Positions 35,363-44,470 of a DNA stretch of 64,000 nt are shown here, one piece after another. This DNA comes from Succinivibrio dextrinosolvens. Its GTDB lineage: Bacteria; Pseudomonadota; Gammaproteobacteria; Enterobacterales; Succinivibrionaceae. Location of the stretch: the NCBI RefSeq assembly GCF_011065405.1, contig NZ_CP047056.1, positions 1,262,747 to 1,326,746 on the forward strand. Direction: 5' to 3'. Numbering within the stretch: the stretch's first letter is position 1; each line of letters begins with the position of its first letter. The position numbers and the translations under genes are program-made. Below the pieces are notes generated by a model. It searched no databases, was not told the DNA's origin, and was given only the letters and a program-made list of their open reading frames with translations.

Positions 35363-35593
35363 TTAGCGGCTTTGTAGGTCAGTGTATGGTAATAGAGCTA
35401 AGAAACGAGCACGCTTGATAGCAGTAGCCAGCTGACGCTGATACTTAGCACTTGTACCTGTGATGCGGCTTGGAACAATCTTACCTGACTCGGTAACATA
35501 GTTCTTTAATAAAGCAACATCCTTGTAATCAATCTCGGTAACGCCTTCTGCAGTGAAACGGCAGAACTTACGACGGTGATAGTAATGAGCCAT
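35363..35593 (-). CDS. rpsR: 30S ribosomal protein S18
   Basis: A 76-residue protein (E. coli 75) with the S18 pattern [36 protein letters not shown] and LLPYTD. It pairs with S6 on the 30S platform. It lies 11 bases after rpsF; the primosomal gene priB, which sits between them in E. coli, is absent here. Confidence 0.98.
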   Translation of the reverse strand: MAHYYHRRKFCRFTAEGVTEIDYKDVALLKNYVTESGKIVPSRITGTSAKYQRQLATAIKRARFLALLPYTDLQSR

Positions 35594-35604
35594 GATTAAT
35601 CCCC

Positions 35605-36009
35605 TTATTCTGCATCTACTGAAGCTTCAGCATCTGCATCATCTTCAATCTTCTGTGAAGAAATTTCTTCATCACGTACGCGACGGTCATCACGAGCCTT
35701 CATCATTGGAGACTGCTCAGTAATTGGCTCATTGGTACGAATGATTAAATTACGGATAATAGCATCATTGAAACGGAAGGTGTTCTCGATTGAATCGATA
35801 ACTTCCTGATCAGCTTCAACGTTCATAAGAACATAAGTTGCCTTGTGTACTTTCTGGATTGGGTAAGCCAGCTGACGACGGCCCCAGTTCTCTAAACGGT
35901 GAACCTTACCACCTGATTTCTCGATCTCGCCCTTGTAGCGCTCGATCATACCTGGAACCTGATCGGTCTGATCTGGGTGAACCAGGAATACAATTTCGTA
36001 GTTACGCAT
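35605..36009 (-). CDS. rpsF: 30S ribosomal protein S6
   Basis: A 134-residue protein (E. coli 131). [19 protein letters not shown], the [15 protein letters not shown] segment and a C-terminal acidic tail ending in alternating Asp/Ala/Glu residues match S6; glutamate-rich tails of S6 are known targets of the RimK ligase. First gene of the operon, with a clear promoter and structured leader upstream. Confidence 0.97.
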   Translation of the reverse strand: MRNYEIVFLVHPDQTDQVPGMIERYKGEIEKSGGKVHRLENWGRRQLAYPIQKVHKATYVLMNVEADQEVIDSIENTFRFNDAIIRNLIIRTNEPITEQSPMMKARDDRRVRDEEISSQKIEDDADAEASVDAE

Positions 36010-36033
36010 TAAAATGCCCCTTACGGTAAAAAT

Positions 36034-36056
36034 CTGATAAATCAGTCAATTATCAG
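36034..36056 (-). promoter_or_regulatory. Stem-loop in the rpsF leader, candidate S6:S18 autoregulatory site
   Basis: CTGATAA (36034-36040) pairs with TTATCAG (36050-36056) just upstream of the rpsF start, followed on the minus strand by TTTTTACCGTAAGGGG. Known rpsF leaders fold into a hairpin bound by the S6-S18 pair, with a conserved CCG. The match to that motif here is only suggestive. Confidence 0.35.
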
Positions 36057-36103
36057 ACAAGGAGACCAATGTGAATATGTTATCCACATGACTGAGTGCG
36101 ATT

Positions 36104-36131
36104 ATTATACGCTTTTTGAGAGGATTATCAA
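36104..36131 (-). promoter_or_regulatory. Sigma-70-type promoter of rpsF operon
   Basis: Minus strand TTGATA (36126-36131), 16-base spacer, TATAAT (36104-36109). The -10 is perfect and the -35 matches 5/6. Transcription would start about 85-90 bases before the rpsF ATG. Confidence 0.75.
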
Positions 36132-36200
36132 GAAAAAACGAGGTATTTGAAGAGGTGCTACCGTATCTATCTGATACGATAGCAAAAAAAGTTGACAAAT

Positions 36201-36974
36201 TTATTTTACAGAAAGCTGACGTACGACCTCGAACATTGCAATTCCGGCAGCCACTGAAACATTTAATGATTCAACCCCTTTGGCCATTGGAATCTTAACA
36301 ATGGTATCGCATTTCTCTCGAGTCAGATGTCGCATACCACTTTCCTCTGAGCCCATTACAAGAGCAGTAGCTTTCTGGAAGTCGTAATCATAAATGGTAT
36401 CTGTAGCCTCACCAGCCATACCTACAATTTCAACATTGAATTCCTGAAGCAGCTCGATAGTTCTTGCAAGATTGGTTACAGCAACAAAAGGAACATGCTC
36501 TGCAGCACCGTCTGCTGTCTTTCTTGCAACAGGGGTCAGTGAAGCTGACTTGTCCTTTGGAACAATAACCGCAGCAGCTCCGGCAGCCCAGGCAGAACGC
36601 ATAGCCGCACCAAGATTTCTAGGATCGGTTACACCGTCAAGGATCAGATACAGCTGTCTCTGTCCTTCAAGCTCCTTTAACAGGTTTTCAAGGAAACGCT
36701 CATCCTTTGGAGGAGTTGCGATAACCTCAAGAACAATACCCTGGTGCACTCCATTATCGGTCTTCTCATCTAAAGAATGACGCATTGCAACCTGTGCCTT
36801 GATACCAATCTGAGAAAGCATCTGCTCAATCTGACGAATGCGCTTGTCATCCTCTCTGCCTTTTACAACCCAGGCAGCGGTAATCTTGTCAGGATTTGAC
36901 TGAATTGCTGTAGTAGCGGCATTGATACCGTAAATGATTTCTCTGGTATTTGCCTTTTTCTTATTTACGTACAT
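36201..36974 (-). CDS. rlmB: 23S rRNA 2'-O-ribose guanosine-2251 methyltransferase
   Basis: A 257-residue SPOUT enzyme (E. coli 243). The N-terminal substrate-binding domain (IIYGINAATTAIQ, about 13-25) leads to the knot with DGVTDPRNLGAAMRSAWAAG, VMGSEESGM and a final MAKGVESLNVSVAAGIAMFE. It methylates G2251 in the peptidyl-transferase centre. It starts 7 bases after rnr, the conserved rnr-rlmB pair. Confidence 0.96.
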   Translation of the reverse strand: MYVNKKKANTREIIYGINAATTAIQSNPDKITAAWVVKGREDDKRIRQIEQMLSQIGIKAQVAMRHSLDEKTDNGVHQGIVLEVIATPPKDERFLENLLKELEGQRQLYLILDGVTDPRNLGAAMRSAWAAGAAAVIVPKDKSASLTPVARKTADGAAEHVPFVAVTNLARTIELLQEFNVEIVGMAGEATDTIYDYDFQKATALVMGSEESGMRHLTREKCDTIVKIPMAKGVESLNVSVAAGIAMFEVVRQLSVK

Positions 36975-36981
36975 ATTTTTT

Positions 36982-39498
36982 TTAACCTTTTTTAGATTTT
37001 TTATTCGATTTCTTTGAGAACTTGATCTTTTTCATGTCAATGGCTGAATCATATGGATCACTTATATATTCCTTTCCAAGTGAAAAAGCCTGCTTTTTGT
37101 TTCTCAAAACAATGTCCTGATCAGAAGGATCCTTTCCTTTAGATATGTCTGAAAGATTCTTGAAAATTGTTTCTTTATCATTTTTTGGTGCATTTTGAAC
37201 AATTTTCTGTCTATTTGCAACTATTGCATCTCTTTCTTTTTTCAGAGCATTAATCTGCCCCTTGCTCATATTGGCAGGCATCAGGTTAATCTTATGCTCT
37301 TCGTGATTGATATCTGCAACTACAACCTTAACCTTCTTGCCGATCGCGTATGATTCGCCTCTATTTGAAGTCAGAGTCTGGGTTCTCTCATCAAAGACCA
37401 TATAGGAATTAAAGTTTCCTATATAAATCATACCGTCAATACCGAAATCATCGATTCTGACAAAGACACCGAAGCTGGTTACTGCAGTTACAGTACCCTC
37501 TACGGTTTCTCCGATAAACTTTTCCATATAAATACATGCCAGTGCAGCATCAACCTCATGCTCTGCCATGTCAGCGGCTATTTCTCTGTCAGTACACTTT
37601 ACACCAAGTGCAACAAGTTCTGCCCTGGTATAAGATCTTGCTCCAATCTTTCCCCAGGAGCGCTTTTCCTCTTTTTCGAGAAGGTACTTGATTACACGGT
37701 GAAGCTGAAGATCAGCATAACGACGTATAGGAGAGGTGAAATGAGCATATTTCTCCAGAGCCAGACCAAAGTGACCGATGTTCTCAGGAGTATACTCTGC
37801 CTTGGACATACTTCTTAGAATCAGCTCATTGATGATCTTTGCATCAACACGATGAGCAACAGAATCAGCAAGTTTCATATAGTCCTTTGAAGTAGGCTCC
37901 TTTCCTCCAGGAAGAGACAGTCCGAATCTTGCCAGCTGAGTAACCAGAAGTCCTAATTTCTTCTCTGTAGGTTTTGCATGAACTCGGTACAAAGTCTGAG
38001 CATTCTTAGAGGCAACAAAACAGGCAGCAGCCACATTTGCGGCAATCATGCATTCCTCAATAACCTTGTGAGCATCATTTCTCTCTAAAGGTTTGATTCC
38101 CTCAATTTCCATATTCTCGTTGAATACAAAATGCAGTTCCTCAGATTCAACGGATAAACCGCCACGATTGATACGATCCTTTTTAAAAGCAAGGTACAGA
38201 TTGTGTAACTCTTTAACATCCTCAACCACACTCTCGTGCTCTTCAAACTGAACAGTGCCCTTTTCCATCATCTGCCAGGCCTCGGTATAGGTGAGACGAG
38301 CATGAGATCTCATCACAGCAGGGTAGAATTTGTAGGAGGTTATCTTGCCCTGATGAGAAATTTCCATTTCTGCTGTCATACATAATCTGTCAACATTAGG
38401 ATTTAAAGAACAGATTCCGTTTGACAGTTTTTCTGGTAGCATAGGTATTACAAAATTTGGGAAATAGCAGCTGTTACAACGGTTTACAGCTTCCTTATCC
38501 AAAAGAGTATTTGGTTTTACATAGGTTGAAACATCCGCGATACTTACCCACAGTCTCCAGCCTTTTCCTTCTTTTCTGCAGTAAACAGCATCATCAAAGT
38601 CTCTAGCATCCTCACCGTCAATAGTAACCAAAGGAAGCTCTCTTAAATCAACTCTGCCTTTTGTTTCCTTTTCACTCACAGAATCAGGAATTCTGGATAG
38701 GGACTTTAACAGGTTCTGAGGCCAGACGTTAGGAATATCATTTCTCAGAACGGCCATAACAATAATGTTGTTAAGATTGCCGATATCCTTCACAACTTCT
38801 CTGGTCTTAATTTCAAAGCCAGATACATCCCTTTTAACAACCTGAGCAATAACCACATCTCCAGAGGTTGCCTCTCCAAGATCATCTTTTGATTTAAAGA
38901 AGAACTTGAGCTGCTTTAAATTTGGTTCATCAGGTGAAAAGCCAACCTTTTTACCAGACAGAGGAATAACTCTTCCTAATACGCACTGTCTTACCTTGGT
39001 GATACTTCTGATATAGGCAACATCACCTGTTTTTGAAGCCACAGCCTCAACCTCGTCATTAGGCAGTAGCACAAAATCTGAATTCAATCGGTATTCTTTG
39101 CCTGATTCATCACTCACATAGTAATTGAAGAATTTCTCCCCCATCTCTATAGACATGGCAGGATCTTCAACGCAATAGACCTTTGATTTAAAAATCAGCA
39201 GATCATTAGGTGTTGTATAGGAACTACCCTGACCTAATGGAATCAGACTCCCTTTATCAGAAAGATCCTTTAGACAATCAAAATAATCTTTGTCTGAGTA
39301 ACGTGAAATATCGCCCTTAAAACCGACCTCTCCAAGAAGATAGGTACAGACTCCTAGATTGGATTTGTTAGAAAAATCCAGATGATATAAGGCTGCCACC
39401 ACATATAGAGCCACTCTGAAATCAGACTCGATTTTTCCCTTTGGAGCATTCTTTAATGCCAAAAGTGCGCTAATTCTTTTTTTATCGTTTGTATTCAT
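36982..39498 (-). CDS. rnr: Ribonuclease R
   Basis: An 838-residue 3'-5' exoribonuclease (E. coli 813). Cold-shock domains occupy about 115-255, and the RNB catalytic core contains LPLVTIDGEDARDFDDAVYC with the metal-binding aspartates near residue 300. An S1 domain near 695-775 (GTVTAVTSFGVFVRIDDF) is followed by a Lys-rich tail ending KKSNKKSKKG. It degrades structured RNA and takes part in tmRNA-linked mRNA decay. It is transcribed with rlmB. Confidence 0.96.
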   Translation of the reverse strand: MNTNDKKRISALLALKNAPKGKIESDFRVALYVVAALYHLDFSNKSNLGVCTYLLGEVGFKGDISRYSDKDYFDCLKDLSDKGSLIPLGQGSSYTTPNDLLIFKSKVYCVEDPAMSIEMGEKFFNYYVSDESGKEYRLNSDFVLLPNDEVEAVASKTGDVAYIRSITKVRQCVLGRVIPLSGKKVGFSPDEPNLKQLKFFFKSKDDLGEATSGDVVIAQVVKRDVSGFEIKTREVVKDIGNLNNIIVMAVLRNDIPNVWPQNLLKSLSRIPDSVSEKETKGRVDLRELPLVTIDGEDARDFDDAVYCRKEGKGWRLWVSIADVSTYVKPNTLLDKEAVNRCNSCYFPNFVIPMLPEKLSNGICSLNPNVDRLCMTAEMEISHQGKITSYKFYPAVMRSHARLTYTEAWQMMEKGTVQFEEHESVVEDVKELHNLYLAFKKDRINRGGLSVESEELHFVFNENMEIEGIKPLERNDAHKVIEECMIAANVAAACFVASKNAQTLYRVHAKPTEKKLGLLVTQLARFGLSLPGGKEPTSKDYMKLADSVAHRVDAKIINELILRSMSKAEYTPENIGHFGLALEKYAHFTSPIRRYADLQLHRVIKYLLEKEEKRSWGKIGARSYTRAELVALGVKCTDREIAADMAEHEVDAALACIYMEKFIGETVEGTVTAVTSFGVFVRIDDFGIDGMIYIGNFNSYMVFDERTQTLTSNRGESYAIGKKVKVVVADINHEEHKINLMPANMSKGQINALKKERDAIVANRQKIVQNAPKNDKETIFKNLSDISKGKDPSDQDIVLRNKKQAFSLGKEYISDPYDSAIDMKKIKFSKKSNKKSKKG

Positions 39499-39792
39499 AT
39501 GTTTTCTCTTTGAATATCTTTACTCTTTTGCGGGGATTAAAAGTCTGAGTAAAGGGGATCGTTCTTATCAAAAATCCGTCTGTAAAGCTGCCAAGCTTCC
39601 GCAAAGGCAGGTGTGATTTTGTTATTAAACCGCAATATTATTGAAATGATTATTTTTTTCTAACTAAAATTATAGCATCTTAATTGAAAGAGCTATGTGG
39701 AAGAACAGTACGTTTTACAACAGTTAAGTGTTCTACTGCTCATTTTTGACAAAAAAATATTTTCTAGAGTGGAATGTGAGTGCAGTTTACAC
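39499..39792. other. Intergenic region between hemW and rnr
   Basis: About 290 bases, holding the rnr promoter region on the minus strand. Small open frames here have no recognisable protein character. GAACAGTACG...TTAAGTGTTC (39703-39734) is a weak inverted repeat after hemW. I see no RNA gene. Confidence 0.4.
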
Positions 39793-40923
39793 CTAATCCA
39801 GAAACATTTCCAGAATATCGTTAAGCATCCACCTTCCTTTTTCTGTAAGTCTGTAGGATTCCTTATCCATGATAATAAGACCAAGAGACTGAGAATTCTC
39901 AAGTTTATCTCTGACTTTTTCAAAGGAAAGCCCCGTAGTCTTTTCAAACTCACTGTATTTAATATCATCAAAGATGCGCAGGCGATTCAGCATGAATTCA
40001 AAAGGTAGATCTTCAGGATTTACTTTTGAAAGTTTAAGCTGACTGTTCAAAACCTTTGAGATATATTCTGAAGGGATCTGAGGATTAGCATTTCTGAAGG
40101 TATCATTACCTATCTTCAGCTTTGAATGAGCACCAGCACCGATACCAATATAATCACCAAAGTACCAGTAGTTCTGATTATGAAGACATCTTCTATCCTT
40201 GGTATAACCTGAAACCTCGTAACGGTGAAAACCTTTAGAATCCAGAAGTTCAAAGCCCCTCTCCTCAATCTCTGAAAGAGCATCTTCAGAAGGTAGTACA
40301 GGAGGATTCATGCCAAAAGCAGTATCCTCCTCAATAGTCAGCTCATACCAAGAGAGATGGTTGCATCCAAGATCGACGGCTCTTGTGATATCTTCAAGCG
40401 CCATTGAGACGTTCTGTCTAGGAAGGCCGTGCATGATATCGATATTGAAATTGTCAAAGCCTGCTCTGAGAACATTTTCGCAGCAGACAACAGCATCTCT
40501 TGAGCAGTGGATTCTCCCTAGGAGTTTTAAGGAAACATCGTTAAAACTCTGAACACCGATACTGATACGATTAATTCCTATATCGCGGTAGCTTTTCAGA
40601 AGGTCAAGATCAACTGTACCAGGATTAGCCTCCATTGAGATTTCAGTTTTCTCTGTAAGATAAGGAGAAATTCTTTTGATAACCTTCTCCATTTCAAAAG
40701 GAGAAAACAGAGAAGGAGTTCCTCCACCGAAATAGACGGACAGCAAGGAACGGCCTTCAAGATATTCTTCAAACGATGAAAAATCTGAGAGCAGCGCCTC
40801 TAAATATTTATTTTCAGTACAGTCTCTATCTCTTATAGGATAGGAATTAAAGTCACAGTAAGGACACTTCCTAACACACCATGGATAATGAACGTATAAA
40901 CCGACAGGTAGTTCTGAAGCCAT
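39793..40923 (-). CDS. hemW: HemW radical-SAM heme chaperone
   Basis: A 376-residue protein (E. coli 378). The N-terminus LYVHYPWCVRKCPYCDFNSY carries the CxxxCxxC radical-SAM cluster site, followed by VYFGGGTPSLF and the C-terminal HemN-like domain. HemW was long mis-annotated as oxygen-independent coproporphyrinogen oxidase; it binds heme and delivers it to targets. Its ATG overlaps the rdgB stop by one base, the conserved rdgB-hemW pair. Confidence 0.95.
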   Translation of the reverse strand: MASELPVGLYVHYPWCVRKCPYCDFNSYPIRDRDCTENKYLEALLSDFSSFEEYLEGRSLLSVYFGGGTPSLFSPFEMEKVIKRISPYLTEKTEISMEANPGTVDLDLLKSYRDIGINRISIGVQSFNDVSLKLLGRIHCSRDAVVCCENVLRAGFDNFNIDIMHGLPRQNVSMALEDITRAVDLGCNHLSWYELTIEEDTAFGMNPPVLPSEDALSEIEERGFELLDSKGFHRYEVSGYTKDRRCLHNQNYWYFGDYIGIGAGAHSKLKIGNDTFRNANPQIPSEYISKVLNSQLKLSKVNPEDLPFEFMLNRLRIFDDIKYSEFEKTTGLSFEKVRDKLENSQSLGLIIMDKESYRLTEKGRWMLNDILEMFLD

Positions 40924-41519
40924 TAGATGTAATTGTGCTCGAGCTTGTAAGTTAAGGCGGAGAGAGCTCTTCCTCTGTGAGAAATCAGATTCTTAATCTG
41001 AGGAGGAAGCTGTGCCGCAGAACAGTGTCTGCCGGTTACCATAAACAGAGGATCATAGCCAAATCCGCCAGAACCTATTTCCTTATAGCCGATTGATCCT
41101 TCCCATGAGGCAAGCACGGTCAGAGGAACAGGATCATCCTTGTGCTTAACAAGGCATAGAGCACAGTAATATCTTGCGGTTCTCTTATTTTCTGGAACAT
41201 TCTTCATAAGCTCTAACAGCTTGGCATTATTGCTTTTGTCATCTCCACCTGAAAAACGGGCAGAATAAATGCCAGGGGCACCGTTCAGGGCATCAACAGC
41301 TAAACCAGAATCATCAGCAAGCGCCCACATTCCTGTTTTCTCTGCAGCATATCTGGCCTTTAAAATAGCATTTTCAATAAAGCTTCTGCCTGTTTCTTCA
41401 GGGGATACAACTCCCAGTTCTGACTGAAGCACAATCTCAAAACCTAATGGCTCTAAAATTGCGCGGAATTCTCTTGCCTTTCCCTCATTGGCGGAAGCTA
41501 GAACAATCTTATTTTTCAT
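40923..41519 (-). CDS. rdgB: dITP/XTP pyrophosphatase
   Basis: A 198-residue Ham1-family house-cleaning enzyme (E. coli 197) that hydrolyses non-canonical purine triphosphates. Signatures: IVLASANEGKAREF, WALADDSGLAVDALNGAPGI, GSGGFGYDPLF and the terminal SHRGRALSAL. It sits between the flavoprotein gene (stop one base away) and hemW. Confidence 0.96.
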   Translation of the reverse strand: MKNKIVLASANEGKAREFRAILEPLGFEIVLQSELGVVSPEETGRSFIENAILKARYAAEKTGMWALADDSGLAVDALNGAPGIYSARFSGGDDKSNNAKLLELMKNVPENKRTARYYCALCLVKHKDDPVPLTVLASWEGSIGYKEIGSGGFGYDPLFMVTGRHCSAAQLPPQIKNLISHRGRALSALTYKLEHNYI

Positions 41520-42953
41520 TTATTGACGAACTCTAAATTTGTTACTTTTCTTAAGCTTATTTACAGTATTCTGGGCCGCAATTCCAATTGCAGACTCTGC
41601 AGATAAATTTGCAAAATTATATTCCGATAATCTTTCAACAGTGTAATTATTTTCCATGGCCAATGCTAAAAAGTTAGCTATCTTATCGCCTCTATAGGCA
41701 CAGATTTCTGCTCCAAGGATTCGGTGAGAAGATACTGATGTATAAAGATTAAGAATTCCACCATCTTCTCTTAAGCCTCTATAATGTCCCTGAGATAATC
41801 TAACTTCTGTTGTAACGAAAGTATCTCCAGTCATTTTCGCGTATTTTCTCATTTCCTCAAGAGAATTGCCAACTATGGCCAGCACCGGATCTGTGTATAC
41901 TAGATTTACTTTTACCTGCGAAGGTTTGTTTGATAGAACAGGATAGTTGGCGGCATTTCTGCCTGCATACTTACCATCAGAAAACGCAACAGAGGAGAGG
42001 AAGGTATCTCGGCAGACATCTCCTGCGGCAAAAATATTGGGAACAGAGGTCTGCAGTGTGTCTTTATTTATTCTAATAAAACCGTTAGGCTGCAGTTTAA
42101 CTCCGATTTTCTGCAGATTCATGCCTCCGACATTTGGAATTCTGGCGGTTGCTGCAACAATACTCTCCATGTGCAGATAATTCTCATAGCCTTTACCATC
42201 CACATAGTAGATGGTATAACCTTTTTCACCGTCATCCTCCATAGAGGTAACATAAGTGTCCACATAGAGCTTAAATCTTGAAGACAGTAACTGATGAGCA
42301 ACAAGTAACACAGACTCATCAGTAAACTGCCAGAGCTTTTTCTGACCGAACACCACTGTATCAACGCCAAGATATGATAAAGACTGACCTAACTGCAGTC
42401 CCACCTTGGAGCTTCCAAATACCGCAACTGATTTAGGGAGAGTTTCAAGCTCAAAGAACTCATTTGACGTAAGAATATTCTTAAGTCTTGACTGTTCAAA
42501 AGTAACCAGTGGAGAGGAACCGGTTGCAATTACCGCTGTCTCAAAATGAATTTCATTAGAATCATCCACAATAGCATGATGATTATCCGTAAATTTTAAA
42601 GTGCCTCTCAATCTTTTATTCTCAGGAATTCTGTACATAAAAGAAAGAACATCAGAGGTAGCTCGAGATCTAACGGCTCTTAGGGAGGATAAAACATTTG
42701 AAGTATCTGGCTGGACAGGAATAGGAAAAGTGATGCCGCTTTGTTCTAGATTTTTTATGGCTTTGAGGGACTGAGCCGCAGCCATTAAAAGACTGGTAGG
42801 AAGTTCTCCAGAACGCTGTGCCGTCGTTCCAACAGGGCCGGAATCCACGATAACACAGTCAACTCCACTTTCCACAGCGCTTTTAAATGCTTCAATACCT
42901 GCCGAGCCGGCTCCGACAATCAAAGTATGACACTCAATTTTTCGAGTTTCCAT
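41520..42953 (-). CDS. FAD/NAD(P)-dependent oxidoreductase of the lipoamide dehydrogenase family lacking redox cysteines
   Basis: A 477-residue flavoprotein. The FAD motif is VGAGSAGIEAF, a GSSKVGLQLGQSLSYLG NAD(P) motif follows, and the second FAD motif NIFAAGDV is near residue 310. The active disulfide region, GTTCxRxGCMPSK in the closest relatives I know, reads G42-T-T-A45-Q-R-S-G-E50-L-P-T-S54, so both cysteines and the lysine are replaced. The C-terminal His-Pro...Glu base is also missing (YNFANLSAES). It cannot do disulfide chemistry. It might still be a transhydrogenase-like or sensory flavoprotein. It precedes rdgB-hemW in one unit. Confidence 0.8.
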   Translation of the reverse strand: METRKIECHTLIVGAGSAGIEAFKSAVESGVDCVIVDSGPVGTTAQRSGELPTSLLMAAAQSLKAIKNLEQSGITFPIPVQPDTSNVLSSLRAVRSRATSDVLSFMYRIPENKRLRGTLKFTDNHHAIVDDSNEIHFETAVIATGSSPLVTFEQSRLKNILTSNEFFELETLPKSVAVFGSSKVGLQLGQSLSYLGVDTVVFGQKKLWQFTDESVLLVAHQLLSSRFKLYVDTYVTSMEDDGEKGYTIYYVDGKGYENYLHMESIVAATARIPNVGGMNLQKIGVKLQPNGFIRINKDTLQTSVPNIFAAGDVCRDTFLSSVAFSDGKYAGRNAANYPVLSNKPSQVKVNLVYTDPVLAIVGNSLEEMRKYAKMTGDTFVTTEVRLSQGHYRGLREDGGILNLYTSVSSHRILGAEICAYRGDKIANFLALAMENNYTVERLSEYNFANLSAESAIGIAAQNTVNKLKKSNKFRVRQ

Positions 42954-43257
42954 GACTTGTCCTTTTTAACACTTTTCTTTATATGGAGAGATTTTAACAA
43001 TCAAAAAATGATAATTCCATACTCTATTTTCTAGTTAATACTTTTTTGGACTGACTTCATTTTCAACGTCACATTGATCACCCACAAAGATTTCATTGAA
43101 AATACTTTCAATTTTAATTTTTTTTAGTCATACCCAAAAAAATGAAATAAATCACGTGAATTTTGTTATAAAAAATTGCGAGTTTCTCTTTTTAACTTAT
43201 ATTCAGTATATGTAGGGGTAGTTTAAGTAATAAGAAATAATTACCACGGGAATTGAA
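42954..43257. other. Divergent intergenic region with a terminator-like hairpin
   Basis: About 300 AT-rich bases between two divergent genes. ATTGAAA (43095-43101), loop ATAC, TTTCAAT (43106-43112), then TTTAATTTTTTTT looks like a plus-strand terminator although no plus gene precedes it; it may end a short leader or small RNA. The end of the region holds the promoter of the TctC-type gene. Confidence 0.35.
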
Positions 43258-44238
43258 ATGAAAATATTAATTACATTGATATTTGGTGTGTTATCAGCCT
43301 TAATTTCTTTTTCTTCTGTTGCAGCAGAGTGGAAGCCAACAAAAGAAATCACGATTATTGTTCCATACAAGGCTGGTGGAGGAACTGACATGAGTGCACA
43401 GGCGATCAAGTCAGTTGCAGAGAAATACATCAAACAAAAGATAACAATCAAAAATATTACTGGCGAGGATGGTATAGCCGGTGTTAAGGAAATTGTAAAG
43501 GCAAATCCTGATGGACAAACTATTGGCTATGTAAACCTACCTACTTTTGCTGCAATGTCATATCTTCCAGGAGCCTTCTTTAAAGTTTCAGATGTTGTGC
43601 CAATCTGCGGTCAAAATACAGAAACAGCTATCATTGTAGTTAATGCAGACAGCAAATACATGATGATTGAAGATCTAGTGGAAGACGCAAAAAAGCATCC
43701 AGGAAAAATCAAAGCCGCAACCAACGGATACAAGGCTTCATATCACACAGGAGCACAGCTTTTTGCCCACTCCGCTGGTTTTAAATATACTGCAGTGCAC
43801 TGTGACGGAACCGTAAATCAGCTTGCTAAGCTCTTAACAAAGGAGGTTGACTTCATCTGTGTCACCTTCGCAGAGATTGCAGATCTGGTTTTATCAAGCT
43901 CACCAAAACTAAGAGTTGTCGGAGTATTCGGCAATAACAGAATTTCTGCCCTGCCTGATGTTCCAACCTTAGAGGAGGCAGGATATTACAACAAGTGGTA
44001 TGGAACAATAAGAGGAATTGTAGCACCTCACGGAGTATCCAATGAAGTCATCAAATACTATACAGAGATCTTTAAGAAAATCATGAGTGATCCTGCCGTT
44101 GTAAGAGAACACTTTAAAAAACACATGACTCTTGACTATCAAGATAATCTGAACTTTGAGGCCGCAATTACTCAGTTGGATTATTTCTGCCGAAGTGTTG
44201 AAGATAGCATTTACAAAGACGAACCCAAACAGAATTAA
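43258..44238 (+). CDS. TctC/Bug-family periplasmic solute-binding protein
   Basis: A 326-residue secreted protein. The signal peptide ends SSVAAEWKP near residue 23, followed by the Bug-family hallmark ITIIVPYKAGGGTDMSAQAI. Such proteins deliver tricarboxylates or other organic acids to TctAB transporters. No tctA or tctB is in the window, so it is an orphan that may serve a distant transporter or act as a sensor. It is followed by its own terminator. Confidence 0.88.
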   Translation: MKILITLIFGVLSALISFSSVAAEWKPTKEITIIVPYKAGGGTDMSAQAIKSVAEKYIKQKITIKNITGEDGIAGVKEIVKANPDGQTIGYVNLPTFAAMSYLPGAFFKVSDVVPICGQNTETAIIVVNADSKYMMIEDLVEDAKKHPGKIKAATNGYKASYHTGAQLFAHSAGFKYTAVHCDGTVNQLAKLLTKEVDFICVTFAEIADLVLSSSPKLRVVGVFGNNRISALPDVPTLEEAGYYNKWYGTIRGIVAPHGVSNEVIKYYTEIFKKIMSDPAVVREHFKKHMTLDYQDNLNFEAAITQLDYFCRSVEDSIYKDEPKQN

Positions 44239-44274
44239 AACAAGATCTTTATCAAACAAAATTCAAAATATGAG

Positions 44275-44302
44275 ACCTCCACAATCTGGAGGTTTTTATT
44301 TA
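44275..44302 (+). terminator. Terminator of the TctC-type gene
   Basis: ACCTCCA (44275-44281), loop CAATC, TGGAGGT (44287-44293), then TTTTATTTA. Confidence 0.85.
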
Positions 44303-44470
44303 CAGCAGTTCAAATCCGTATAATCTATTCTCGCCACAGTGTAAAAAAAGACAATTTTCTAATAGATTCTTAACCTTTTTTTAATCAGTGTTCTCTAATT
44401 ATTTATGTTAAAATGGTTCGGTTTATCGATTCTCTAAAAAGAGAATATTGCATAAAAAACTGAGGAAATT

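Noticed and set aside
44303-44470. Purine riboswitch before the NCS2 permease
   Set aside because: Only a simple 7-bp hairpin is visible; the conserved three-way-junction sequences of purine riboswitches are not found.
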